Assembly: GCF_900099805.1 (NCBI RefSeq) | Contig: NZ_FNDR01000002.1 | Span: forward strand, 124,001-188,000 | Length of the DNA: 64,000 bases | Direction of reading: 5' to 3' | Origin: Variovorax sp. OV700 | Lineage (GTDB): Bacteria > Pseudomonadota > Gammaproteobacteria > Burkholderiales > Burkholderiaceae_C | Part shown: positions 23,896 through 32,358 of the stretch, piece by piece | Position numbering within the stretch: the first letter of the stretch is position 1 | Layout: each line of letters starts with the position of its first letter | Position numbers and translations under genes: made by a program | Notes under the pieces: model-generated | Databases searched by the model: none | The model's input: the letters and a program-made list of their open reading frames with translations, nothing else | Told to the model about the DNA's origin: nothing

Positions 23896-25623
23896 TCAGA
23901 AGATGTCGGGTTCGGGCACGGGCCGGCCGAAGGTGGTTTCGAGAAAGTCGAAGTCGCAGCCCTCGTTGGCCTGCAGAATGTGGCGGCCGAACATCCAACC
24001 GTAGCCGCGCTCATAGCGCGGCGCGGGCGGCGTCCACGCGACCTTGCGGCGTGCCAGTTCCTCGTCGCTCACTTCCAGGTGGATGAGCCGCTGCGGCACG
24101 TCGACGCGGATGCGGTCGCCGGTGCGCACCAGCGCCAGCGGACCGCCGACGGCCGACTCGGGCGAGCAGTGCAAGAGGCAGCCGCCGTAGCTGGTGCCGC
24201 TCATGCGCGCGTCCGACAGGCGCAGCATGTCGGTCACGCCTTGCTTCAAGAGCTTGGTCGGGATCGGCAGCATGCCCCACTCGGGCATGCCGGCGCCGCG
24301 CGGGCCGGCGTTGCGAAGCACCAGGATGTCGTCGCCGGTCACGTCGAGCGAGGGGTCGTCCACCGCTTTCTTCAGGCTGGGATAGTCATCGAACACCAGC
24401 GCGCGGCCGGTGTGCTGCAAGAGGTGCGGTGCGCAGGCGCTGGGCTTGATCACCACGCCGTCGGGAGCGAGGTTGCCGCGCAGCACGGCCAGCGCGCCTT
24501 CGGCATAGATGGGGTTGTCGAGCGGGCGGATGACGTCGTCGTTGAACACCTGGGCACCCTCGATGTTCCGGCCTATGGTGCAGCCGTTGACGGTGAGCGC
24601 CTCGGTCTTCAGGTGGCCGCGGATGCGCTCCAGCATCGCGGGCAGGCCGCCGGCATAGAAGAAGTCTTCCATCAGGTAGGTGTCGCCGCTCGGCCGGATG
24701 TTGGCGACCACCGGCACGCGGCGGCTCGCGGCATCGAAGTCGTCCAGCGTGACCGGATGGCCGGCGCGGCGCGACATGGCGATCAAGTGCACGATGGCAT
24801 TGGTGCTGCATCCCATCGCCATGGCGCAGGCGATGCCGTTCTCGAAGTTGTCGCGCGTGAGCATCTTGGCGGGCGTCAGGTCGTCCCACACCATCTCGAC
24901 GATGCGGCGGCCGCATTCGGCGCTCATGCGCACGTGGTTGGCATCGGCCGCGGGAATGCTCGAGGCGCCCGGCAGCGTGAAGCCCACGGCCTCCGCAATG
25001 CCCATCATGGTGGCCGCCGTGCCCATGGTCATGCAGGTTCCATGGCTGCGCGCGATGCCGGCCTCCATCTCCTGCCAGGCCTGGTCGCTCAATTGGCCGG
25101 CGCGGCGCTGGTCCCAGTACTTGAAGGCGTCCGAGCCGGAGCCCAGCACCTGCCCCCGCCAGTTGCCGCGCAGCATCGGGCCCGCGGGCAGATAGATGAA
25201 CGGCAGGCCCATGCTCAGTGCGCCCATCGTGAGGCCCGGCGTGGTCTTGTCGCAGCCGCCCATCAGCACCGCGCCGTCGATCGGGTGGCTGCGCAGCAGC
25301 TCCTCGGTTTCCATTGCGAGGAAGTTGCGGTAGAGCATGGTCGTCGGCTTGACCATGCTCTCGGACAGCGAGATGGCCGGCAGCTCGAGCGGAAAGCCGC
25401 CCGCCTGGAAGATGCCGCGCTTGACGTCGTCGACGCGCTGCTTGAAGTGCGAATGGCACTGGTTGGCGTCGCTCCACGTGTTGACGATGGCGATGATCGG
25501 CTTGCCTACCCAGTCGGTGGGCGCGTAGCCCATCTGCATCACCCGCGAGCGGTGGCCGAAGGAGCGGAAGTCGTCGGGCGCGAACCAGCGGGCGCTGCGC
25601 AGGGTGTCGTAGGAGCGTGGCAT
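23896..25623 (-). CDS. IlvD/Edd family sugar-acid dehydratase
   Basis: A 575-residue iron-sulfur dehydratase. The three cluster cysteines are present: C56 in NQCHSHF, C124 in MGGCDKTTPG and C197 in HGTCMTMGTA, as in the [2Fe-2S] pentonate dehydratases such as L-arabinonate or D-xylonate dehydratase. The motif ESMVKPTTMLYRN and the overall start PRSYDTLRSARWFAPDDFRSFGHR fit that branch rather than IlvD of valine synthesis. It would turn an aldonic acid into its 2-keto-3-deoxy derivative. It is first in the dehydratase, aldolase, binding-protein operon and is divergent from a GntR regulator. Confidence 0.9.
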   Translation of the reverse strand: MPRSYDTLRSARWFAPDDFRSFGHRSRVMQMGYAPTDWVGKPIIAIVNTWSDANQCHSHFKQRVDDVKRGIFQAGGFPLELPAISLSESMVKPTTMLYRNFLAMETEELLRSHPIDGAVLMGGCDKTTPGLTMGALSMGLPFIYLPAGPMLRGNWRGQVLGSGSDAFKYWDQRRAGQLSDQAWQEMEAGIARSHGTCMTMGTAATMMGIAEAVGFTLPGASSIPAADANHVRMSAECGRRIVEMVWDDLTPAKMLTRDNFENGIACAMAMGCSTNAIVHLIAMSRRAGHPVTLDDFDAASRRVPVVANIRPSGDTYLMEDFFYAGGLPAMLERIRGHLKTEALTVNGCTIGRNIEGAQVFNDDVIRPLDNPIYAEGALAVLRGNLAPDGVVIKPSACAPHLLQHTGRALVFDDYPSLKKAVDDPSLDVTGDDILVLRNAGPRGAGMPEWGMLPIPTKLLKQGVTDMLRLSDARMSGTSYGGCLLHCSPESAVGGPLALVRTGDRIRVDVPQRLIHLEVSDEELARRKVAWTPPAPRYERGYGWMFGRHILQANEGCDFDFLETTFGRPVPEPDIF

Positions 25624-25661
25624 CGAGGGCTGAAAGAGGATTCTTGCGTGGGATCAACTAC

Positions 25662-25690
25662 ATTAAAACACTAATATATCACTCCGTCAA
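25662..25690 (-). promoter_or_regulatory. Predicted promoter of the dehydratase operon
   Basis: On the minus strand a -35 box TTGACG (25690-25685) is followed after exactly 17 bases by a -10 box TTTAAT (25667-25662), 39 bases before the dehydratase start. The spacer is the AT-rich GTGATATATTAGTG stretch, unusual in this GC-rich DNA, and would be a natural site for the divergently encoded GntR-FCD regulator, whose own ATG lies 18 bases beyond the -35. Confidence 0.5.
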
Positions 25691-25707
25691 AGCGAGAATT
25701 CCTGCGA

Positions 25708-26403
25708 ATGACTGCCCTCCCCCGGATCCGACTCGACCGCACCCGCCTGGCCGCACCGCAAGTGCTCGAAAAGCTGCGCGATGCCATCCTCTCCCTCGAC
25801 CTCGTGCCCGGCACGGTGCTGGTGCGCCAGGAGCTGGCGGACCGCTTCGGCGTGAGCCAGACGCCGGTGCGGGAAGCCTTGCTGCGGCTGAGTGAAGAAG
25901 GCCTCGTCGACGTGTTTCCCCAGCACGCCACCCTGGTGAGCCGCATCGACATCGACGCGGCCAGGCAGGCGCACTTTTTGCGCCGCTCGATCGAGCTGGA
26001 GATCGTCCACCAGCTGGCCGGCGAAGCCCCACCCGGCCTGGTGGCCCAACTCGAAGCGCAGGTCGCACTGCAGGCCACGCTGGCGGCGGCGCGGCAGTAC
26101 GGCGAGTTCGTCGGTGCCGACCGCAAGTTTCATCACCTGATGTACGAAGCCGCGAATGTGCCGAGCCTCTGGGACCTGGTGAGCCGCGTCTCGGGCCACG
26201 TGGACCGCCTGCGGCGCCTGCACCTGCCCACGGCGGGCAAGACCGAGGCGATCCTGCGTGACCACCGCGCCATCGTGCGTGCCATTGCCGACGGCGACGG
26301 CGCTGCGGCGCAGAAAGCGCTGCGCGAACACCTCTCCGGCACGCTGAGTTCGCTGCCGGAAATCTGCGCGCGGCATCCGGACTTCATCGCACCCGGGAAC
26401 TGA
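25708..26403 (+). CDS. GntR family regulator with FCD domain
   Basis: A 231-residue regulator. Residues about 10-75 are the winged helix (LEKLRDAILSLDLVPGTVLVRQELADRFGVSQTPVREALLRLSEEGLV), and residues about 85-215 are an all-helical FCD ligand-binding domain with the metal/ligand histidines and aspartate expected in it (ADRKFHHLMYEAA, HVDRLRRLH, DHRAIVRAI). FCD members usually sense a small organic acid from the pathway they control. Being divergent from the dehydratase operon with an 84-base shared promoter, it most likely represses that operon. Confidence 0.92.
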   Translation: MTALPRIRLDRTRLAAPQVLEKLRDAILSLDLVPGTVLVRQELADRFGVSQTPVREALLRLSEEGLVDVFPQHATLVSRIDIDAARQAHFLRRSIELEIVHQLAGEAPPGLVAQLEAQVALQATLAAARQYGEFVGADRKFHHLMYEAANVPSLWDLVSRVSGHVDRLRRLHLPTAGKTEAILRDHRAIVRAIADGDGAAAQKALREHLSGTLSSLPEICARHPDFIAPGN

Positions 26404-26581
26404 GCGGCATGACCCCGCGAACCAGGACAGAAGTACTATTTTTTATTACTACTTTCATCGTATGCTGGCTTCATTCCAGGCTGGCATTCGGAAAGAGCGT
26501 TGCCGGCCGTTTCGAGTCAGCACGCCTGAGGCGCGCCAGCAACGCGGCAGGCAACGATCATCAAGAGGATGGGACGCAAAC

Positions 26582-27400
26582 ATGGCTTACTCCAGTGCTC
26601 CGCAAATCGTCCGACAGATCCTGGAAGGGCCCGTCGCCCGGCCGGTGTTGCAACACTGGCGGCGCCAGCGGTTTTTCTCCGAAGCCGGTTTCGCGGGTTT
26701 CTTCGGCCTGTTCAAGAATTTTGCCGAAGCGCGGAGTACGCTGCCTCCCAATCCGGAATTCGACAACGCCGCCCTGGCAGCCGAGTACGTGGACGTCCGC
26801 ACGAAGAAGATCTTTGCCTACGACTATCCGGTGATGTGGTGGCTCGAACGCGCGTTCCGCGATGGCGCCACCAAGGTGCTCGACATCGGCGGCTCGGTGG
26901 GTGTTCACTTCTATGCGTACCGCCGCTATTTCGAGATGCCGAAAGATCTGTCCTGGCGTGTCGTGGAAGTGCCTGCGATCGCTTCCATCGGCCGCGAAAT
27001 GGCCAGCCATGCCGAAGCCGATGCCGGCGCGCTGAGCTTCGCCGAGAACCTGACGGAGGTCCTGTCCGGCCACGACATCTGGATCTCCGCGGGAGCCTTG
27101 CATTTTCTGGACAATGCGCGCCCCGCCCAGCTGCTCCAGCAATGCGAGCAGCGTCCGCGGCACATTCTCCTGAACAAGGAGCCGCTCTATGACGGCGAGG
27201 ACTACGTGACGACGGTGAACATCGGCGACGGTTGCTTTGCGCCGGCGCACGTCTTCAACCGCCAGCGCTTCATCACCGAGGTCGAGGCGCTGGGCTACAC
27301 CCTGCGCGAGCAGTGGCAGGTTCCCGAGCGTTCGCTCAAGCTGCCGGGATTCCCCAAGCATTGCGTGCCGGTGTACAGCGGCCTCTACTTCACGCGCTGA
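26582..27400 (+). CDS. TIGR04325-type SAM-dependent methyltransferase
   Basis: A 272-residue protein I match to the TIGR04325 methyltransferase family. SAM-site marks are VLDIGGSVGVHFYAYRRYF near residues 99-117 and an acidic end in VEVP, while the C-terminal half has LLNKEPLYDGEDYVTTVNIG and a final GLYF. An ATG at 26582 follows AGAGGATGGGACGCAAAC. Members often sit in surface polysaccharide clusters, but none surrounds it here, so the acceptor is unknown. The preceding 178 bases include an AT-rich patch (AGTACTATTTTTTATTACTACTTT, read around 26429-26453) that probably holds the promoter. Confidence 0.8.
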   Translation: MAYSSAPQIVRQILEGPVARPVLQHWRRQRFFSEAGFAGFFGLFKNFAEARSTLPPNPEFDNAALAAEYVDVRTKKIFAYDYPVMWWLERAFRDGATKVLDIGGSVGVHFYAYRRYFEMPKDLSWRVVEVPAIASIGREMASHAEADAGALSFAENLTEVLSGHDIWISAGALHFLDNARPAQLLQQCEQRPRHILLNKEPLYDGEDYVTTVNIGDGCFAPAHVFNRQRFITEVEALGYTLREQWQVPERSLKLPGFPKHCVPVYSGLYFTR

Positions 27401-27537
27401 GTCGACGCGCCGCCACACCACCAGCCACCGCCTCATGCAGGCTGGCGGTGGAGGCCATGGGCTGCGCATCGCATCGCCGCCATCCGCCGGACGGTGCATC
27501 ATTGCGGCCACGATCCCTCCCGCAAAGGAAAGAATCC

Positions 27538-28995
27538 ATGCCGTCCACCACCGACTACGAATCGATGTTCGAGTTCGCGCCGATGTCGCTGTGGCTCGAA
27601 GACTACAGCGGGCTGCGCCAGCTGTTCGAGTCGTGGCGCAGCGCCGGTGTGGTGGATCTGGTGGCCCACCTCAATGCCGAGCCGCGGCACGTGCGCGAAT
27701 GCATGGCGCAGCTGCGGGTGCTGAGCGTCAACCAGAGCACGCTCACCCTCTTCGGTGCGCAGAGCCAGGCCGACCTGCTGTCGCGGCTCGACAGCGTCTT
27801 TCGCGACGACATGACCGCGCCGGTGATCTACGAGCTGGACCAGCTCTGGCGCGGAAAACTCTGCTTCGACAACCAGACCGTCAACTACGCGCTGGACGGT
27901 CGCAGGCTCGACGTGCACGTGCGCGTGCAGGTGCTGCCCGGCCACGAGGCCTCGTGGGAGCGCGTGCTGGTGTCGCTCGACGACATCACCGAGCGCGTGC
28001 GGGCCGAGCGGCTGCGCCTGGAGAGCGAGCGCTACGCGCGCGAGCTGTTCGAGCGCTCGCCGGTGTCGCTGTGGGTGGAAGACTTCAGCGGCGTCAAGAT
28101 ACTGCTCGACGACATCCGCAAGCGGGGCATCAGCGATTTCGCGACCTTCATCAAGGTACACCCGGAGTTCATCACGCGCTGCATGCGCGAAATCCGCGTG
28201 ATCGACGTCAACCGGGAGACGCTGCGAATGTTCGGCGCGGCCGACAAGAGCGAGCTGCTCGACAACCTCTCGGGCATCTTCCGCGACGAGATGCACGACT
28301 CCTTTGCCGAGCAGCTGCAGGACCTCTGGAACGGCAAGATGCTGCAGCAGCGGGAGGTCGTCAACTACGCGCTCACGGGCGACCTGCTGAACATCCACAT
28401 GCAATTTGCCGTGCTCGAAGACCGGCTCGCCACCTGGGACCTCGTGCTGGTGTCGCTGATCGACATCACGGCCAGGAAGAAGGCCGAGGCCTACCTCGAG
28501 TACCTGGGCAAGCACGACGTGCTGACGCAACTTCGCAATCGCGTCTTCTTCTCGGAAGAAATCAACCGGCTGTCGCGCAAGGGCCCCTGGCCGGTGTCGG
28601 TGCTGGTGATCGACATGAACGGCCTGAAGCCCGTGAACGACGAGGAAGGCCACGCCGCCGGCGACGCGCTGCTGCGGCGCGTGGGCGAGGTGCTGAGCAA
28701 GGCGGTCGAAGAGCCCGGCTGGCCCGCGCGCATCGGCGGCGACGAGTTTGCCGTGGTGCTGCCCAAGACGGACGGGCGCGGCGCCGAGGCGATACGCGAC
28801 CGCATCGTCTCCATGCTCGACCTGAACAACCAGTTCTATGCGGGCCAGAGCGGACACGTGCTGAACCTTGCGATTGGCCTGGCTACCTGCGACGCCGGCG
28901 ACCAGCTCGACGCGGCGCTGCAGCGCGCGGACCGCGCGATGTACGAAGAAAAAGCTCGCCACTACCGCGAGAGCGCGATCGAGCGGCGGCGCTGA
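27538..28995 (+). CDS. Diguanylate cyclase with two tandem PAS-like sensor domains
   Basis: A 485-residue cytosolic protein. Residues about 8-155 and 168-320 are two homologous PAS-like units: both open with FE-x-PxSLWxED-SG, contain VxxVNxxTLxxFG, and end with WxxVLVSLxDIT, so they arose by internal duplication. The C-terminal GGDEF domain (about 325-485) has an intact GGDEF at 400-404, so it should make cyclic di-GMP. No RxxD inhibitory site is visible before it. There is no membrane segment, so the signal is internal. It is monocistronic, 137 bases from the methyltransferase gene, with AAAGGA before the ATG. Confidence 0.92.
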   Translation: MPSTTDYESMFEFAPMSLWLEDYSGLRQLFESWRSAGVVDLVAHLNAEPRHVRECMAQLRVLSVNQSTLTLFGAQSQADLLSRLDSVFRDDMTAPVIYELDQLWRGKLCFDNQTVNYALDGRRLDVHVRVQVLPGHEASWERVLVSLDDITERVRAERLRLESERYARELFERSPVSLWVEDFSGVKILLDDIRKRGISDFATFIKVHPEFITRCMREIRVIDVNRETLRMFGAADKSELLDNLSGIFRDEMHDSFAEQLQDLWNGKMLQQREVVNYALTGDLLNIHMQFAVLEDRLATWDLVLVSLIDITARKKAEAYLEYLGKHDVLTQLRNRVFFSEEINRLSRKGPWPVSVLVIDMNGLKPVNDEEGHAAGDALLRRVGEVLSKAVEEPGWPARIGGDEFAVVLPKTDGRGAEAIRDRIVSMLDLNNQFYAGQSGHVLNLAIGLATCDAGDQLDAALQRADRAMYEEKARHYRESAIERRR

Positions 28996-29037
28996 CGCGG
29001 TGCGGAGAGCGTCGTTCGGCTCGCGCTCGCGCAGGCC

Positions 29038-29346
29038 CTACTGGTTCTGGCTGAGCTTCGCGGATGCGCCGTCCTTTTCGGCGCGCCACCATGCGAGCAA
29101 CTGATCGAAGTTGCCTCCGAAGGCACGCTTCTGAAGCGCCTCGCCCACAAAGGAGCAATGCGCCGCCGTGCCGGAATCCAGTATCTGCTGCGATGCCGCC
29201 CGATCGCACGCCAGGTAGACCTGCTTGAGTTCGTCGACGGATATCGAGGCGAGCCTGTCGGTCCCTGCCTGCGCGAGCGCCATCGACGTGCCGAGCGCCA
29301 GCGGCAACATCAGGGCAAGACGCCTGCCGCATTTGTTCGAATGCAT
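29038..29346 (-). CDS. Small secreted protein of unknown function
   Basis: A 102-residue protein with a clear signal peptide (basic MHSNKCGRR, hydrophobic LALMLPLALGTSMALA, cleavage near 25). The mature part has two cysteines about 17 residues apart (YLACDRAA and AAHCSFVG), which could form a disulfide, and a tail with FGGNFDQLLAWWRAEK. I do not recognise a named family. The ATG has AGGAGAT upstream. It is convergent with the diguanylate cyclase gene and divergent from the LuxR gene, so stands alone. Confidence 0.75.
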   Translation of the reverse strand: MHSNKCGRRLALMLPLALGTSMALAQAGTDRLASISVDELKQVYLACDRAASQQILDSGTAAHCSFVGEALQKRAFGGNFDQLLAWWRAEKDGASAKLSQNQ

Positions 29347-29473
29347 CGTTCATCTCCTGTGAAATGCCCCCGCCGTGAATCGGACGGGATCGGCTGCACA
29401 GACTAGGCGGTTACCCCGGGCGGCGCGTCATCGGAAGGAATGAGCGGGTGCAGCGGGGGTTTGGCGCCTTCAA

Positions 29474-29493
29474 ACGCCATTCGGCGTATGGCG
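29474..29493. promoter_or_regulatory. Overlapping inverted repeats upstream of the LuxR-type gene
   Basis: The block contains ACGCC-ATTC-GGCGT (29474-29487) and, overlapping it, CGCCAT-TCGGCGT-ATGGCG (29475-29493). Two alternative symmetric sites share one arm, 63 bases before the LuxR-type start and followed by an AT-rich stretch (ACTTTTTTCTTTATTGT) likely to contain the -10 region. It is a candidate operator, possibly autoregulatory; nothing else in the window carries it. Confidence 0.3.
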
Positions 29494-29555
29494 CATGAGA
29501 ACTTTTTTCTTTATTGTCTGTGCCACCAGTTCAATTTCGAGGTCGAAAGGCGCAC

Positions 29556-30731
29556 ATGAGCATCTCTGCTTCCGCAGCCCCGGCTCGGTCAGAAACGAGT
29601 GGAATCTCTGCGCAAGCGCTGTCCGACGTGATCGGCGCCGTCTACGACTGCGCGCTCGATCCGCTGCTCTGGCCGGCGACCTGCCGAAGGATTTCCGATC
29701 TCTGCGAAAGCACCGGCGGGGGCATTTGCGTCCATGATCTGCGGCAAATGCGGAACGACCAGCTGTTCGTCTTCGGGTACCCGCCAGAGTTCCTGGAGAA
29801 GCTGGGCGCCCAGTACGCGGACAGCCCCATGGCGGCTGCGGACGTGGTCTCGAACATCGGCGACGTCAGTGCCCTCTCGATGGCCCAGTTCCATTTGCGC
29901 GAAGGCCGCTTCTTTCGGGAGGTGCTGGAGCCCTTCGGGCTGCAGGACATGATGTGGTTTCCGGCGCTGCGCACCGGAGGGCGCATGGCGTCCCTGCATG
30001 CATCGCGCAAGAACGTGGCGCCGCGATATCAAGAGCACGACGTGGGCCTGTTCAACCTTCTCGCGCCGCATGTGTGCCGCGCGCTTGCCATCTCCGATGC
30101 GCTCGATATCCGCGCGCTGCACTCGGAGATGCTCGAAAAGACACTGGACGGACTGGCCGCCGGCGTTTTTCTCACGGCACGCGACGGCCAGGTCGTCTAC
30201 ATGAATCGCGCCGCCGAGCAGCAGGTCAGGGCCGGCACTTCGGTGCGGCTCGCCAACAACCGGCTGGCGCCCACGGATTCCGCCGCCCGCGCCGCGCTGT
30301 CGAAGGCGATCGGCGAATCAACGCGCGACGGCGCTGCCGACAGCCATGCGAGCGAACATTCCGTGGCGATCCCGGACGCTGTCGGCGGCGGGTACATCGC
30401 CACCCTCCTTCCGATCGAGAGCGGCCAGCGCCGCGGCATCCTGGCGCCCTTCGCAGCCTCGGTCGCCGTGTTCGTGCAGGACCCCATCCAGGCGCCCCCG
30501 ATGCCGGGCGAAGCCTTCGCGCGCCTGCACAAGCTCACGGGCGGAGAACGGCGCGTGCTGCTGGCGCTTTCGCAGGGCCTCGGCGGCATGGAGGCTGCCG
30601 ACATGCTCGGCATCAGCGAGGCCACCGTTCGCACCCATCTGCAGCACATGTATTCCAAGACCGGCACCTCCAGGCAAAGCGACCTGCTGCGCCTGTTGAG
30701 CAACTCGGCACCCCCGCTCGGCGTCCACTAG
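29556..30731 (+). CDS. LuxR-type helix-turn-helix transcriptional regulator
   Basis: A 391-residue regulator. The C-terminal LuxR-type DNA-binding domain (about 325-385) reads LTGGERRVLLALSQGLGGMEAADMLGISEATVRTHLQHMYSKTG, with the conserved glutamate, threonine and valine positions. The N-terminal 190 residues form an unassigned sensor region; around 200-260 there is a PAS-like segment (GVFLTARDGQVVYMNRAAEQQV). There is no phosphoreceiver or autoinducer domain. The start at 29556 is preceded by GAAAGG. The gene is isolated, flanked downstream by a tandem repeat and a convergent LysR gene. Confidence 0.88.
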   Translation: MSISASAAPARSETSGISAQALSDVIGAVYDCALDPLLWPATCRRISDLCESTGGGICVHDLRQMRNDQLFVFGYPPEFLEKLGAQYADSPMAAADVVSNIGDVSALSMAQFHLREGRFFREVLEPFGLQDMMWFPALRTGGRMASLHASRKNVAPRYQEHDVGLFNLLAPHVCRALAISDALDIRALHSEMLEKTLDGLAAGVFLTARDGQVVYMNRAAEQQVRAGTSVRLANNRLAPTDSAARAALSKAIGESTRDGAADSHASEHSVAIPDAVGGGYIATLLPIESGQRRGILAPFAASVAVFVQDPIQAPPMPGEAFARLHKLTGGERRVLLALSQGLGGMEAADMLGISEATVRTHLQHMYSKTGTSRQSDLLRLLSNSAPPLGVH

Positions 30732-30770
30732 GCCGCAGAGGCCGCAGAGGCCGCAGAGGCCGCAGAGGCC
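30732..30770. repeat. Nine-base tandem repeat GCCGCAGAG, four copies
   Basis: Directly after the TAG of the LuxR-type gene the unit GCCGCAGAG is repeated four times without error (30732-30767), followed by a further GCC. The block fills the convergent gap to the LysR gene. Such perfect short tandem repeats expand and contract by slippage, so copy number may vary between strains. It does not form a clear terminator. Confidence 0.85.
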
Positions 30771-30779
30771 GGATCCTCG

Positions 30780-31712
30780 TCACCCGTGCGTCGCCGGCCG
30801 CTGGACGGGCGCATGTTGCGCCATCAGCGCAGCGACCCAATCGATGAACACGCGCAGCTTGGCGCTGACATGCCGGTTCGGCGGAAACGCCACGTAGATG
30901 GGCATCGGATCGAGGCGCCAGCCTTCGAACAACGGCACCAGCTCGCCGCGCGCCACGTGCGCATCGGACATGTAGTCCGGCAGCCAGAGAACGCCCAGGC
31001 CCGCCAGGCCGGCCGCGAGGTAGGCATTGCCGTCGTCGACCGCCAGCACGTAGCGGCCTTGCACCTGGATGCTCTCACCGCCCTCGCGGTGCAGGGCATA
31101 CGGAAGGACCTTGCCGGTGCGCGGCCAGTGGAAGCCGACGACGCGGTGATGCGAGTTTTCGAGTTCCCGCGGGTGCGAAGGCGAGCCGGCGCGCTCCAGG
31201 TAGCTCGGCGCCGCGTAGACCCCCAGCTGCAGGTCGCCCACGCGGCGCGCCATCAGCGACTGGTCGGCGAGTTCGCCGCCGCGCACCACGCAGTCCACGT
31301 TCTCACCGATCAGGTCCACCATGCGATCGCTCACGCCCATGTCGAACTGGATGTCGGGGTAGCGCGCGTGGAATGCCGGCAAGGCCGGCACCAGGATCAG
31401 GCGCGCGAGCGGACTGGGCACGTCCACCCGCAGCCGCCCCCGCGGCGACGCCGACGCATCGGACAGGCTGGTCTCGGCATCGTCCATGTCGCCCAGCAGG
31501 CGCACCACGCGCTCGTAGTAGGCCGCGCCGTCGGCCGTGACGTTGACCTTTCGCGTGGTGCGGTTGAGCAGCTTGACGCGCAGCCGCGCTTCCAGCTGCT
31601 GCACCAGCTGCGTCACGCTGGTCTTGCTCATGTGAAGTGTCTCGGCCGCCTTGGTGAAGCTGCCTGCTTCCACCACGCGGGCAAATGCCTGCATCGCATC
31701 GAAACGGTCCAT
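30780..31712 (-). CDS. LysR family transcriptional regulator
   Basis: A 310-residue LysR protein. The HTH is at 1-60 (MDRFDAMQAFARVVEAGSFTKAAETLHMSKTSVTQLVQQLEARL) and the effector domain begins near 90 with GRLRVDVPSPLARLILVP. Its residues match the large CrgA/AaeR-like branch (LNRTTRKVNVTADGAAYYERV). It is divergent from the RidA-like gene, with a palindrome in the 144-base shared region, so that gene is the likely target. The ligand is unknown. Confidence 0.93.
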   Translation of the reverse strand: MDRFDAMQAFARVVEAGSFTKAAETLHMSKTSVTQLVQQLEARLRVKLLNRTTRKVNVTADGAAYYERVVRLLGDMDDAETSLSDASASPRGRLRVDVPSPLARLILVPALPAFHARYPDIQFDMGVSDRMVDLIGENVDCVVRGGELADQSLMARRVGDLQLGVYAAPSYLERAGSPSHPRELENSHHRVVGFHWPRTGKVLPYALHREGGESIQVQGRYVLAVDDGNAYLAAGLAGLGVLWLPDYMSDAHVARGELVPLFEGWRLDPMPIYVAFPPNRHVSAKLRVFIDWVAALMAQHAPVQRPATHG

Positions 31713-31736
31713 CTCTGCTCCTGATGCTTTCCGGAT

Positions 31737-31755
31737 TGTTTGACTTTCCCAAACA
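31737..31755. promoter_or_regulatory. Candidate LysR operator between divergent lysR and ridA-like genes
   Basis: TGTTTG (31737-31742) and CAAACA (31750-31755) are perfect inverted arms separated by 7 bases. This spacing is close to the usual LysR recognition pattern (short dyad within about 15-19 bases), and the site sits 25 bases from the LysR start, where autoregulation commonly occurs. Confidence 0.45.
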
Positions 31756-31856
31756 GTGATTATTGGCTTTGCCGGTTTATCGGCGAGGCCCGAATGCCTA
31801 GAGTCCCTTCATCGCAACCACAGGGTCGGCTTCGACCCCTTCAAGAAGGCAATTCC

Positions 31857-32261
31857 ATGGCTCTACGTGACGTCGTTTTTCCGCCGGGGCGCCAGGCGCT
31901 CTATGAAAGAAATCGCTATTCGCCGGCGATCCGCTCCAACGGCTTCCTGTTCGTTTCAGGCCAGGTCGGCAGCCGCGAGGACGGCTCGCCCGAGCCCGAC
32001 CTGGAGGCACAGGTCCGGCTCGCATTCGGCAATCTGAACGCAGTGCTTGCGGCCGCAGGCTGCACGTTCGACGACGTGATCGATGTGACCATCTTCATCG
32101 TCGATCCCGAATCCAAGTTTGAAAAAATCTGGAAGCTGGTGCCCGAGTATTGGGGCAACGCGCCGCACCCGACGCTGACCGGCGTCGGCGTGACGTGGCT
32201 CTATGGCTTCGACTTCGAGATCAAGGTGATTGCGAAACTTCCCGAGGCGAGGGTGGACTGA
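31857..32261 (+). CDS. RidA/YjgF-like family protein
   Basis: A 134-residue trimer-forming RidA-fold protein (NRYSPAIRSNGFLFVSGQVGSREDG at the start, and the C-terminal VTWLYGFDFEIKVIAKLP). True RidA enzymes hydrolyse 2-aminoacrylate using a conserved arginine, which by my alignment falls at the leucine of HPTLTGVGV here, so enamine deaminase activity is questionable; other Rid subfamilies lacking it are known. AGAAGG precedes the ATG at 31857. It is probably controlled by the divergent LysR regulator. Confidence 0.85.
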   Translation: MALRDVVFPPGRQALYERNRYSPAIRSNGFLFVSGQVGSREDGSPEPDLEAQVRLAFGNLNAVLAAAGCTFDDVIDVTIFIVDPESKFEKIWKLVPEYWGNAPHPTLTGVGVTWLYGFDFEIKVIAKLPEARVD

Positions 32262-32358
32262 GCTGGCCGGCGAGCTGATGAGAGCCCCTGTTGGCGGGGT
32301 CCGCCCTGTCGAGCGTCTGACAGAATCCAGCTCTACCCTCCCATCCGGACCACCACCG

